Of a stretch of 64,000 nucleotides of DNA, positions 41,767 to 50,031 are shown piece by piece. A program made the position numbers and the translations under genes. The stretch spans positions 124,001 to 188,000 of the forward strand of contig CAZGHN010000002.1 in assembly GCA_964525555.1 (NCBI GenBank). The letters are read 5' to 3'. How positions within the stretch are numbered: position 1 is the stretch's first letter; each line of letters starts with the position of its first letter. Below the pieces are notes generated by a model, which was not told where the DNA came from, searched no databases, and saw only the letters and a list, made by a program, of their open reading frames with translations. This DNA is from JAFGHJ01 sp964525555 (GTDB lineage Bacteria > Hydrothermota > UBA3072).

Positions 41767-42466
41767 ATTATTTAAAAAAGAACTCCTTGGAGAAAAAAAC
41801 TGGATTATTGGTTTTTGTGGATTTGTGCTTGGTGTTAACTTTTTGTTTTTGCCTTTAGCCAAAGTAACTGAAGGGTTTATGGCTGCAGCTGTGATTTTCT
41901 TCACTCTGCCTGCTTTTCCTCTTATGGCTCTGGTAAGGGCTTTTCTTGTTTGGAAAAATGAATGGGATTCAAATACGAATTTTCTTCTGTTTTCACTACC
42001 TGTGAGAGGTTATAATATAGTTTTAAGCAAAATGGGAGTGTTAACGCTGGAAATTTTTCTCTATATTCTTTTAGTTTTTCTTGTTCCTTATCTTATAATG
42101 ATAGGATTTACCGAACAGTTTAGAATAGAAGTGCTAACTTTTTTGAAATTGTGGTTTCTGGTGTCTTTTAGAATTCTTCTTTTTGTTCCCTTTGCAATGT
42201 TTTCATATCTTTTCGGCAGGATCTTTGCCAGGGCAAAAGGATGGATTACAGCCGGAAGCCTTATCGGACTTCTTCTTATATATTCCCGGTATTTATATTT
42301 TGCCAAGAAAGTCTTTGCCTTTCTTCCCGAAATTTCAATGAAGTTTATTTTGGGTGGAGAACTCGAAACCTTTGGTCTGGATATAGCAGCTTTGATGGCA
42401 ACTTTTTTATTTAGCGTCATTCTAACTGTAGTCTCTTGCTTTTTTGTGGAAAAGGCAGAATTATAG
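41759..42466 (+). CDS. ABC transporter permease
   Basis: 235 aa with about six hydrophobic helices. The start at 41759 (MGRLFKKELLGEKNW) follows CAAGGAGGATCTTT and overlaps the ATPase stop by 8 bases; the earlier ATG at 41690 sits within the ATPase gene. An ABC-2-type membrane subunit: the first helix is near residues 15-35 and the last near 205-230. Substrate unknown; a small envelope-stress or antimicrobial exporter is plausible from the YtrA-like context. Confidence 0.8.
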   Translation: MGRLFKKELLGEKNWIIGFCGFVLGVNFLFLPLAKVTEGFMAAAVIFFTLPAFPLMALVRAFLVWKNEWDSNTNFLLFSLPVRGYNIVLSKMGVLTLEIFLYILLVFLVPYLIMIGFTEQFRIEVLTFLKLWFLVSFRILLFVPFAMFSYLFGRIFARAKGWITAGSLIGLLLIYSRYLYFAKKVFAFLPEISMKFILGGELETFGLDIAALMATFLFSVILTVVSCFFVEKAEL

Positions 42467-42485
42467 TATATAAAAAGGAGGTAGA

Positions 42486-42854
42486 ATGGAAAGTCACGTA
42501 AAAGCAGTCGGAATAATCAATATAGCTTTTAGTGTATTAGGTGTATTTTTTGCAATAATTGTTTTTTCTGTACTAAATATAGTAGCAAAAATGCCTGACG
42601 TTGAGGAGGAGGCGGTACGTATTCTTCAGGTAGTTGGGGTGGCTGTGCCCTGGTTTTTGATAATTATGTCTCTGCCTGGGATTGTAGGAGGAATCGGCCT
42701 TTTGAAATATCAGGGATGGGCAAGAATTCTTGTCCTGATTTTGTCTTTTCTTGCATTGTTGAATTTTCCAATTGGTACCGCAGTTGGTATTTACTCAATA
42801 TGGGTGTTGTTTGATAAAAGAACGGAAAAGTTATTTGCTACAAGTAAAAGGTAG
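42486..42854 (+). CDS. Small four-helix membrane protein
   Basis: 122 aa with an AGGAGG site and about four hydrophobic segments. It lies 19 bases after the ABC permease, so it probably belongs to the same transcript. The segment GIGLLKYQGWARILVLILSFLALLNFPIGTAVGIYSIWVL is typical of small DUF-type membrane proteins of unknown role. Confidence 0.75.
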   Translation: MESHVKAVGIINIAFSVLGVFFAIIVFSVLNIVAKMPDVEEEAVRILQVVGVAVPWFLIIMSLPGIVGGIGLLKYQGWARILVLILSFLALLNFPIGTAVGIYSIWVLFDKRTEKLFATSKR

Positions 42855-43178
42855 GCTAATAGTAAATAGTAAGTAGGGGGTAGTGAGCAGTTAGTAGTAA
42901 AAAACAAAAAATACAATCTTTGTGTTTTGGTGTAATAATTTAGTCTATAGTCATTTGTCGCTAGTCACTGGTCAAAAAAAACAAAAACTATAGGCTCTAC
43001 ATGTCCTACATGTGAATAATTGGGTGGAGATGGGTTTTAAAAGACAAAAATTTAGTTGTTTTCTCTGTGTTCTCTGTGGCTCCGTGAGAGATATTGTTTT
43101 TTGATTGGGGAGGTTTTTTCCTCTTGACTATTTTAATTCTTTTTCTTACTCTGTAATCAATAATAGTAAGGAGGTAAT
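42855..43178. repeat. Intergenic repeat tract ahead of a promoter
   Basis: Contains AGTAAATAGTAAGTAGGGGGTAGTGAGCAGTTAGTAGT, CTTTGTGTTTTGGTG, TTCTCTGTGTTCTCTGTGGCTCCGTGAGAG and GGGTGGAGATGGGTTTTAAA phrases. A member of the dispersed repeat family. Its last 60 bases hold a promoter (43134-43162). Confidence 0.7.
43134..43162 (+). promoter_or_regulatory. Promoter of the DUF5362-like membrane gene
   Basis: TTGACT, 17-bp spacer, TACTCT. Confidence 0.5.
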
Positions 43179-43559
43179 ATGGTGAGGAAAAATTTTGATG
43201 ATGAAGGGACCATGCGGGAAGCTCGTAACATGGGCGGTTGGTTGAAGTTATTGGGAATCGCTAAAATTATTCAAGGGGCGCTTCTTATAATAACCGTTTT
43301 TGGGGCACTCCCCGGCGCTATAATTGTGTGGGAAGGAATTCTGTTGAGTCGCGCAGCCAATGGTTCGATGAAAGTTTCTACTGGGAATATGGAATTTCTA
43401 GATAAGGAAATGTTAAGTCCTCTTAAGATATACTTCATTATTCAGGGTATTCTTGTTTTTCTGGTGGTCGGCGGATTTCTGCTTGGAGGATTTATGTTTG
43501 CCGGTCTTATAGGTACGGGATTTTTCGTAGATGTATTGAGTAAGTTTAATAATTTTTAG
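43179..43559 (+). CDS. DUF5362-like membrane protein (first copy)
   Basis: 126 aa with an AGGAGG site. The helical pattern MGGWLKLLGIAKIIQGALLIITVFGALPGAIIVWEGILLSRAAN matches the DUF5362-type two- to three-helix membrane proteins; the 122-aa gene at 49218 has the same layout (W-x-K-F/L-L-G-I-A). Function unknown. Confidence 0.75.
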   Translation: MVRKNFDDEGTMREARNMGGWLKLLGIAKIIQGALLIITVFGALPGAIIVWEGILLSRAANGSMKVSTGNMEFLDKEMLSPLKIYFIIQGILVFLVVGGFLLGGFMFAGLIGTGFFVDVLSKFNNF

Positions 43560-43588
43560 TAAAATTAATATTATATTAAGGAGGTACT

Positions 43589-43900
43589 ATGTTTAAGAAT
43601 AGAAGTTATTTATTCCTGTTGGTCGTAATCATAGCTCTTATCTTCATTAGTTGTGCTCCTGGTAATGAAAGATGGGATCAGGAAATAAATCCTGGAAGTA
43701 AAGCCGGTTTCTGGACAGGTATTTGGCACGGAGCAATAATTATAATAACTTTTATTGTTAGTTTATTTACGAATGATGTTGGATTATATGAGGTAAACAA
43801 TACCGGATGGCCTTATAATCTTGGATTTATAATAGGACTTAACATATCTATTGGAGGTATGTTTAGCGGAGGGAAAAGGAGAAGGTGTAGAGGAGATTAA
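43589..43900 (+). CDS. Small lipoprotein with hydrophobic helices
   Basis: 103 aa with AGGAGG. Signal peptide with lipobox FISC (Cys22). The mature part (KAGFWTGIWHGAIIIITFIVSLFTNDVGLYEVNNTGWPYNLGFIIGLNISIGGMFSG) occurs in families of uncharacterised small membrane proteins; a basic tail (KRRRCRGD) follows. It is 29 bases after the DUF5362 gene and probably cotranscribed. Confidence 0.7.
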   Translation: MFKNRSYLFLLVVIIALIFISCAPGNERWDQEINPGSKAGFWTGIWHGAIIIITFIVSLFTNDVGLYEVNNTGWPYNLGFIIGLNISIGGMFSGGKRRRCRGD

Positions 43901-43917
43901 TTTATTGGGAGGGTATT

Positions 43918-44760
43918 ATAGAGTATAAAAAGTTATTAGGAGATACCGATATACCGGTCCTGGGTTTAGGAACCTGGGAAATCGGCGGAGGTATGAGTAG
44001 TGATACGAGTAGAGACGAAGAAAGTGTTGCTGCTATAAAAAAGGCAATGGAACTTGGATATACTCATATAGACACAGCAGAAATGTACGGTGCGGGGCAT
44101 TCTGAGGAATTAGTCGGACTTGCAATAAATGGCATTGATAGAGAATCGCTTTTCATTACGACAAAGGTCTTACCTGAACATTTGCGCTATAACGATTGCA
44201 TCAAAGCAGCAGAAGGAAGTCTTAAAAGATTAAATACAGATTATATAGATTTATATCTCATACATATACCCAACCCAAAAATCCCAATAAAAGAAACAAT
44301 GCAGGCAATGGATTCCCTTGTAGAGCAAAAAAAAATAAAATTTATTGGTGTAAGTAATTTTTCTGTAAAACAGCTAAAAGAAGCGCAAAAGTACTCAGAA
44401 AATAAAATCGTAAACAACCAGATAGAATACAACCTCCTGACAAGGAACAGCGGTATGTACAACGTAGATATTGAATCGGAAATAGTTCCCTTTTGTCAGG
44501 AAAACGACATTATAATTACCGCCTGGAAGCCTCTGGTTAAGGGAATTCTATTTCGAGAGAAAAATAAATTGTTGGATGAGCTTGTCGAGAAGAACAACAA
44601 AACTCTTGCTCAGATCGCTATAAACTGGCTTATTTCCAAAAAAAATGTAATTACTATACCAAAGTCAACAAACACTGAACATTTGAAAGAAAACCTGGGT
44701 GCCCTGGGCTGGAAGCTAAGCGAAGAAGATATGAAAAGATTAGACGAAGCTTTTAGATGA
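43918..44760 (+). CDS. Aldo/keto reductase, probable AUA start
   Basis: The first ATG (43993) would omit the beta-strand IPVLGLGTWEIGGG that opens every aldo/keto reductase. That segment is encoded upstream, back to an in-frame stop at 43888-43890, with no ATG, GTG or TTG. The best start is ATA at 43918, 5 bases after GGAGG (GGGAGGG at 43907-43913). From there the protein is 280 aa. The catalytic tetrad is clear: Asp and Tyr (DTAEMYG), Lys (TTKV) and His (LYLIHIP); the NADP-binding IPKSTN is near the end. It reduces aldehydes/ketones; physiological substrate unknown. Confidence 0.85.
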   Translation: MEYKKLLGDTDIPVLGLGTWEIGGGMSSDTSRDEESVAAIKKAMELGYTHIDTAEMYGAGHSEELVGLAINGIDRESLFITTKVLPEHLRYNDCIKAAEGSLKRLNTDYIDLYLIHIPNPKIPIKETMQAMDSLVEQKKIKFIGVSNFSVKQLKEAQKYSENKIVNNQIEYNLLTRNSGMYNVDIESEIVPFCQENDIIITAWKPLVKGILFREKNKLLDELVEKNNKTLAQIAINWLISKKNVITIPKSTNTEHLKENLGALGWKLSEEDMKRLDEAFR

Positions 44761-44890
44761 TTTGACTAATCTTTTTTTAAATTTTTATTAAAAAAGTTCT
44801 TCCAGATATCTTAAGCGATCCTTTCTTCAAACAACAAAATCCGTAACGAACTCCTCCATAGTACGTCTATTTTAATAAATGGAGGAAAAA

Positions 44891-45466
44891 ATGCACAGAG
44901 AAAAATCGATATTTACAGTTTTAATTTTGAGCTTATTTGCTCTTTTATTTTTAGGAGCAAGGTCGTACTATGCCCAGGGTGGCCATATGATGATGGGAGG
45001 AATGCACGGCAATTATAATACCGGACAGACGGGAAATTATGGAATGCACGGATATGGAATGATGGGAGCGGGCATGATGAATTTCGGGTATGGAATGATG
45101 GGTACGGGAATGGGATGTTCTATAATGGGTTCTGCAGGAGTCGTTGATTACTATTTATACAATAGAGACGAATTGAATCTTTCAAAGAAGCAAGTAGCAA
45201 CTCTTACAGATGTAAGAGATAAATACTATAAGGAAACCCTGGCGCTGCGTACGGAGCTTTACGAGAAAAACTACGAATTGGGGGACCTCCTCTATGAGGA
45301 AAATGTCAACCTTTCGAAAGTTAAATCTCTTACAAATGAAATCGGAACCATAGAATCGAAAATCAGATACAATGGTATTGAATCTTTTACCAAAGCGAGA
45401 AATGTACTGATCGAAGAACAAATAAACGAATTAGACACAGAGCCTTTTATGGGGCATATGCATTAA
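44891..45466 (+). CDS. Met/His/Gly-rich Spy/CpxP-like periplasmic protein
   Basis: The start at 44891 (MHREKSIF) follows GGAGGAAAAA; 191 aa. A signal-like hydrophobic helix (about 10-25) precedes a Gly-Met-His-rich region (MMMGGMHGN, GMHGYGMMGAG) that could bind copper or zinc, then a helical Spy/CpxP-like domain (LNLSKKQVATLTDVRDKYYKETLALR, residues about 105-180). Likely an envelope metal-stress chaperone; it is followed by a strong terminator at 45504-45539 and the CopB locus. Confidence 0.75.
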   Translation: MHREKSIFTVLILSLFALLFLGARSYYAQGGHMMMGGMHGNYNTGQTGNYGMHGYGMMGAGMMNFGYGMMGTGMGCSIMGSAGVVDYYLYNRDELNLSKKQVATLTDVRDKYYKETLALRTELYEKNYELGDLLYEENVNLSKVKSLTNEIGTIESKIRYNGIESFTKARNVLIEEQINELDTEPFMGHMH

Positions 45467-45503
45467 GAAAACGTTTTTGCATGATAGGGTGTTCGTAATA
45501 GGA

Positions 45504-45539
45504 AGTTTTATTGGGCTCTTAAAAGAGCCCAATAAAACT
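45504..45539 (+). terminator. Terminator after the Spy-like gene
   Basis: A perfect 17-bp inverted repeat (AGTTTTATTGGGCTCTT) with a 2-base loop, 35 bases after the stop at 45466. Confidence 0.88.
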
Positions 45540-45647
45540 GAAAAAACAATAGACTTGTTTTTAATTTTATTAATTGTACAATAAATTTATTGATAGGTTT
45601 ATTTATTTTTTTGATTTTATTTACAAAAACAGGAAAAGGAGGAGGAT

Positions 45648-46028
45648 ATGTACGGCTACAAAAAGAAGTTAAATATTAATTATGAAGAAGCTATACAAAG
45701 AACGAAAGAAGAGTTGAAAAAGGAAGGCTTTGGTGTACTTACAGAAATCGATGTGAAAGAGACTTTAAAAAAGAAGCTCGACGTGGATTTTAATAAATAC
45801 GTAATACTGGGAGCATGTAATCCCCCATTCGCATATAAATCACTGCAGGTGGAATCGGATATCGGACTGATGTTACCCTGCAATGTTATTGTATACGAAA
45901 AAGAAAATAAAGTTTTTGTTTCTGCGATTCTACCTACCGTGGCAATGAGTATGATAGAAAACGACAAACTGAGTGATATTGCAGAACAGGTCGAGGAAAA
46001 ATTGAAGAAGGTTATTGATAATATCTGA
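45648..46028 (+). CDS. DUF302-domain protein
   Basis: 126 aa. The sequence pattern NYEEAIQRTKEELKKEGFGVLTEIDVKETLKKKLDVDFNKYVILGACNPPFAYKSL is the DUF302 fold, with a central Cys (GACNP). Such proteins often accompany copper or heavy-metal transport loci. The GGAGGAGG site is right before the ATG. The CopB gene starts 28 bases later, so the two are probably one transcript. Confidence 0.85.
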   Translation: MYGYKKKLNINYEEAIQRTKEELKKEGFGVLTEIDVKETLKKKLDVDFNKYVILGACNPPFAYKSLQVESDIGLMLPCNVIVYEKENKVFVSAILPTVAMSMIENDKLSDIAEQVEEKLKKVIDNI

Positions 46029-46056
46029 GCCGGTGTTTTTTAAATAGGAGATAATT

Positions 46057-48168
46057 ATGAAAAAATATAAATGCCCGCATTGTGGAATGGAATTCGATAA
46101 GCCTGGAAAATGTAGTATGTGTAATGTGGAACTCCAGGAAGTTCATGAAGAGAGAAATTGCGAGCATTGTGGGCCTGAAGAGATGAAACACGAACACCAC
46201 GAACATCACGGCCACCACGACCACACAGAACATCATAAACACATGGTTCGGGATTTTAAAAAGCGGTTTTTTGTTTCTATCATAGTCACAATACCTATAT
46301 TGCTCCTGTCACCTCTAATTCAGGATTTTTTAAATTATACGCTTATCTTCAAGGGCGATAAATACTTAATGTTCTTATTATCGAGTTTCGTTTTCGCATA
46401 CGGCGGCTGGCCTTTCTTAAAAGGTCTTTTTGACGAATTAAAGCAAAAACAACCGGGGATGATGACCCTTATTGCTCTCGCAATTTTTGTCGCCTATGTT
46501 TACAGTGCTGCGGTTGTGTTTGGGCTAAAGGGAAAGTATTTTTTCTGGGAGCTCGCGACACTTATCGATATTATGCTTCTCGGACACTGGATAGAGATGA
46601 AATCTGTTCTGGGCGCTTCGCAAGCTCTGGAAAAACTCGCTCAATTATTGCCCGATACAGCTCATTTAGTAAAAGGAGATAGCGTATCAGACGTGAAAAT
46701 ATCCGAGCTTAAGAAAGAAGATATTATTTTAATCAAAGCGGGAGAAAAAGTTCCTGCGGATGGGTTTATTATTGAAGGAAACAGTTACATCGATGAATCG
46801 ATGATTACAGGAGAATCAAAACCTGTCAAAAAAGAAAAAGGTGGTAAGATAATAGGCGGTTCGGTCAACGGAGATTCGGTAATAAAAGAAAAAGTTGTTG
46901 GGACGGGAGAAGATTCGTATTTGAATAAAGTGATTAATCTGGTTAAAGAGGCTCAAGCTTCAAAATCAAGAACGCAAAGACTGGCAGACAGAGCTGCGGT
47001 ATGGCTCACCATTATTGCGATAACAGCTGGTACTATAACCTTAATTTTCTGGCTGTTTGAAACACCCGAAATAGCATTCGCAATCGAGCGAATGGCGACC
47101 GTCATGGTTATAACGTGTCCTCACGCTCTTGGTCTTGCCATTCCTCTTGTGGGGGCTGTCTCCACATCTATATCGGCGAAGAACGGACTTTTAATAAGAA
47201 ACAGAACCGCATTTGAAAACTCAAGGAAGATAACCACTCTTGTTTTCGATAAAACCGGAACTTTAACCGAAGGCAAATTCGGAGTGAGTTCTGTTAAGAT
47301 TTTCGATTCCGAATACGACGAGAAATCCATAATAAAAATAGCGGCATCTCTGGAGGTAAATTCCGAACATTCCATAGCAAAAGGAATTTTAGATAAAGCA
47401 AAAGAGATGGGTTTAGATACGGTAAAAACCGAAGCTTTCGAGGTCATAAAAGGAGAGGGAATTAGGGGTAAAGTCGATGGTAAAGAAGTAAAATTGGTAA
47501 GCAAAAGCTATCTCGATAAAAATAATATAGAAAGTCCCAAAGAAGCTGGGAAAAAGGTAGACGGCACGTTGGTATTTGTTTTGATTAATGATAAGCCAGT
47601 AGGTTTAATAGAGTTGTCCGATAAGATCAGAGAGGATTCTTACCAAGCCATAAAGAGACTAAAAAAAGAAGGAATAAAATGCTGGATGCTTACCGGAGAT
47701 AATAAAGAAGTGGCAAAGGATGTGGCAGAGAAATTAGAACTGGACGGGTTCTTTGCCGAAGTCCTTCCGCATGAAAAACAAAACAAAATCAAGGAACTTC
47801 AGGATAAGGGAGAAGTGGTCGCTATGACCGGGGACGGGATAAACGATGCTCCCGCTCTTGCCCAGGCAGACGTTGGAATCGCCATAGGTTCGGGAACGGA
47901 TGTTGCCGCGGAAACCGCGGACATAATACTTGTTAACAGCAACCCTAAAGATGTCGTATCTCTTATTCTTTTCGGCAAAGCAACATACAGAAAGATGATT
48001 CAGAATCTTTTCTGGGCAACAGGATACAATGTAATTGCTATACCTCTTGCAGCTGGAGTTTTATACAATGCCGGAATTATCATATCCCCGGCAGTAGGTG
48101 CGGTATTTATGTCTATGAGCACTGTTATTGTGGCAATAAACGCCAGTTTTTTGAGAGTAAAAAAGTAG
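46057..48168 (+). CDS. copB: Copper/silver P-type ATPase, CopB (P1B-3) type
   Basis: 703 aa. An N-terminal Cys cluster (KCPHCGMEFDKPGKCSMC) and a His-rich stretch (HEHHEHHGHHDHTEHHKH) lie ahead of the membrane domain. The ion motif is CPH (ITCPHALGLA), the hallmark of the CopB subgroup. DKTGTLTEG (phosphorylation), TGES actuator and GDGINDAPALAQADVGIAIGSGTD (hinge) are intact; the last helices carry YNAG and MSMSTVIVAINAS, typical of P1B-3. It should export Cu or Ag. Spy-like and DUF302 genes upstream fit a copper-stress unit. Confidence 0.93.
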   Translation: MKKYKCPHCGMEFDKPGKCSMCNVELQEVHEERNCEHCGPEEMKHEHHEHHGHHDHTEHHKHMVRDFKKRFFVSIIVTIPILLLSPLIQDFLNYTLIFKGDKYLMFLLSSFVFAYGGWPFLKGLFDELKQKQPGMMTLIALAIFVAYVYSAAVVFGLKGKYFFWELATLIDIMLLGHWIEMKSVLGASQALEKLAQLLPDTAHLVKGDSVSDVKISELKKEDIILIKAGEKVPADGFIIEGNSYIDESMITGESKPVKKEKGGKIIGGSVNGDSVIKEKVVGTGEDSYLNKVINLVKEAQASKSRTQRLADRAAVWLTIIAITAGTITLIFWLFETPEIAFAIERMATVMVITCPHALGLAIPLVGAVSTSISAKNGLLIRNRTAFENSRKITTLVFDKTGTLTEGKFGVSSVKIFDSEYDEKSIIKIAASLEVNSEHSIAKGILDKAKEMGLDTVKTEAFEVIKGEGIRGKVDGKEVKLVSKSYLDKNNIESPKEAGKKVDGTLVFVLINDKPVGLIELSDKIREDSYQAIKRLKKEGIKCWMLTGDNKEVAKDVAEKLELDGFFAEVLPHEKQNKIKELQDKGEVVAMTGDGINDAPALAQADVGIAIGSGTDVAAETADIILVNSNPKDVVSLILFGKATYRKMIQNLFWATGYNVIAIPLAAGVLYNAGIIISPAVGAVFMSMSTVIVAINASFLRVKK

Positions 48169-48180
48169 CCACTAAAATAC

Positions 48181-48209
48181 TTGACTAAAAAGACCAGATT
48201 TCCTATTAT
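48181..48209 (+). promoter_or_regulatory. Promoter of the HAD gene, near-leaderless
   Basis: TTGACT, 17-bp spacer, TATTAT (48204-48209). The expected start is about 48216, so translation probably begins at ATG 48220. The same sequence (TACTTGACTAAA...AGATTTCCTATTAT) recurs at 49170-49200. Confidence 0.7.
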
Positions 48210-48219
48210 ATCGATGATT

Positions 48220-48825
48220 ATGAAAGACTCGAATCAAATAAAAGTGATCTTACTTGACTTCGGCGGAGTAATCTCTCCTGAAGGATTTCGACTTGGTGTA
48301 CTCCACCTTTCTAAAATCTACGGCAGGGGCTATGATGAGATGCATGAAATAGTAGCGGTAAAAGCATTAAGAAAAAGTGGATACCTGAACGGCAAGAGTT
48401 CAGAAAAGGAGTTCTGGGAAGTTATAGCAAAAGAGCTCGATGCAAATGAGAATCTAATGGGGTGCAGGAGTTTGATACTTGATAATTTTGTGCCGAGAAA
48501 AGAGATAATAGATACCGTGATCGAATTAAAAGATAAATTCAAATGGGGAATTTTTTCGGACCAGACAAACTGGATTTACGAAGTCGATAAGAAATATAAT
48601 TTTCTGCAGTATTTTGATTATAAATTTATTTCCTATGATTTGGGTTATACGAAATATGATGATGAATTTTATAGAATACCATACCAGAAAATTAAACTCC
48701 CGGCTGGAAATATCCTTATAGTTGACGACAAACAAGGAGTCCTGGATAGAGCAAAAGAATTCGGTTACTATACGTTTAGATTCGATTCTATTCAGAGCTT
48801 TTTAGATTTTATTCAAAAAATTTAA
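48220..48825 (+). CDS. HAD-superfamily hydrolase
   Basis: 201 aa from ATG 48220 (MKDSNQIKV). A longer frame begins at TTG 48181, but that codon lies in the -35 box and cannot be the start; ATG 48214 is an alternative. Motif I LLDFGGVISPEG has the nucleophile Asp, motif II FSDQTN, and motif III/IV KLPAGNILIVDDKQG. It resembles subfamily IA phosphatases/dehalogenases of small-molecule type. Substrate unknown. Confidence 0.8.
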   Translation: MKDSNQIKVILLDFGGVISPEGFRLGVLHLSKIYGRGYDEMHEIVAVKALRKSGYLNGKSSEKEFWEVIAKELDANENLMGCRSLILDNFVPRKEIIDTVIELKDKFKWGIFSDQTNWIYEVDKKYNFLQYFDYKFISYDLGYTKYDDEFYRIPYQKIKLPAGNILIVDDKQGVLDRAKEFGYYTFRFDSIQSFLDFIQKI

Positions 48826-49171
48826 TAATCTTGTGTTCTAGTTAAGTTTTTGAACAACATTATTGTTTTCTCTGTGCCCTCTGTGGATATACTTAGGTAC
48901 TAGATACCGGATACCAGGTTCCAGTTAAAAAATAACAAATAAAAAATCCTATTAATCCTGTTTTTATGCTGTCTAAATATTTGGTGGGGAGATGGGTTTT
49001 AAACCACATTATCCTTTTCTTTGTGTCTTAGTGCCTTCGTGCCTTTGTGTGAGAATACTTCTTTGGGGATGGGTTGGGAGTTAAAAACAACAAATTCTTC
49101 TTTTTGTCCTCTGTGTGTTCTTTTTTCTCTGTGGTCTCTGTGGTTCAAAATTTGGTTGGGTGGTGGGGTAC
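48826..49171. repeat. Intergenic repeat tract
   Basis: About 345 bases without a gene. It is dense in TTCTCTGTGCCCTCTGTGG, CTTTGTGTCTTAGTGCCTTCGTGCCTTTGTGTGAG, CTCTGTGGTCTCTGTGG and GGTGGGGAGATGGGTTTTAAA phrases: the richest array of the dispersed repeat family. Confidence 0.75.
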
Positions 49172-49200
49172 TTGACTAAATCGATAAGATTTCCTATTAT
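49172..49200 (+). promoter_or_regulatory. Promoter of the DUF5362-Mut7-C-SpoIID operon
   Basis: TTGACT, 17-bp spacer, TATTAT. It shares 14 bases at the -10 side and 12 at the -35 side with the HAD promoter. Confidence 0.75.
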
Positions 49201-49217
49201 TCCGTAAAGGAGGTCGT

Positions 49218-49586
49218 ATGGAATTAACTAGCGAGGTCGAGCAGAAAATAACTACAAACTGTAAGGATATGAGTGGCTGGATAAAGTTTTTGGGAATAGC
49301 CGCTATCATTGCCGGCGGTTTATATGCTATAACGATAGTCGGTATAATCGTTGCCTGGTTACCTATATGGATGGGCGTTGTTCTTTTGAAAATTGCAAAT
49401 AGTAGCAGAGAAATCGTTGATGGAAAAGCAGAGTCACTTGGAGATATGTTTGGTTCACTTAAGACCTTTTTTGTTCTTTCCGGTGTGCTTACGATAATAT
49501 CTATTGTTTTCAGTATAATATGGATGATATTTATGGGGATTGCCATGATTAGCGGAATAATGGGTGAGGGGGGAGGTTTTTATTAA
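49218..49586 (+). CDS. DUF5362-like membrane protein (second copy)
   Basis: 122 aa with AAAGGAGG. The segment MSGWIKFLGIAAIIAGGLYAITIVGIIVAWLPIWMGVVLLKIANSS is typical of DUF5362; a second helical pair closes the protein. It is a paralogue of the gene at 43179. It opens a long overlapping operon; its stop overlaps the Mut7-C gene's start. Confidence 0.75.
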   Translation: MELTSEVEQKITTNCKDMSGWIKFLGIAAIIAGGLYAITIVGIIVAWLPIWMGVVLLKIANSSREIVDGKAESLGDMFGSLKTFFVLSGVLTIISIVFSIIWMIFMGIAMISGIMGEGGGFY

Positions 49587-50031
49587 GAAAAATCCCCGGT
49601 TTATTTGTGATTTTATGCTAGGACGGCTTGCAAAATGGTTGAGGTTACTGGGATTCGATACTGCGTATTATAGAAATACAAATGGTAAAACTATAATTTA
49701 CCGTAGTAAAAAGGAAGGGCGTATTATTTTAACAAGGTCTAAAATTTTGGCAGAGAAATTTGAAGATTTGATTCTAATAGAATCTGAGAATCTTATGGAT
49801 CAATTGAAACAAATAGCAAGGCAGTCAAAGATAAAATCTCCATTTTCCCGATGTCCTGTCTGCAATATAGAAACAAAAGAAGTAAAGAAAAAATACATAA
49901 AAAACGATGTGCCTCCTTATATTTTCGAGGTTCATAACGATTTCAAGAAATGTCCGAAGTGCGGCAGGATTTTCTGGAAGGGAACTCATTATGAAAAAAT
50001 CGAAAAGGTAATAAATGAAGTCTCTAATTAA
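49582..50031 (+). CDS. Mut7-C RNAse-domain protein, probable AUU start
   Basis: The frame extends back to GTG at 49564, but a GGGGAGG with five T's points to the ATT at 49582, and ATTAA (ATT/TAA) overlaps the upstream stop just as ATGA does elsewhere. From ATT, 149 aa: KKNPRFICDFMLGRLAKWLRLLGFDTAYYRNT is the Mut7-C/PIN-like fold with acidic active residues, and a C-terminal Cys4 zinc ribbon (CPVCNIETKEVKKK...CPKCGR) closes it. Possible RNase; untested. It ends 17 bases inside the SpoIID gene. Confidence 0.75.
   Translation: MKKNPRFICDFMLGRLAKWLRLLGFDTAYYRNTNGKTIIYRSKKEGRIILTRSKILAEKFEDLILIESENLMDQLKQIARQSKIKSPFSRCPVCNIETKEVKKKYIKNDVPPYIFEVHNDFKKCPKCGRIFWKGTHYEKIEKVINEVSN

Noticed and set aside
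43993..44760. ATG at 43993 as the true start of the aldo/keto reductase
   Set aside because: It removes the conserved IPVLGLGTW strand, which is encoded directly upstream in the same frame.
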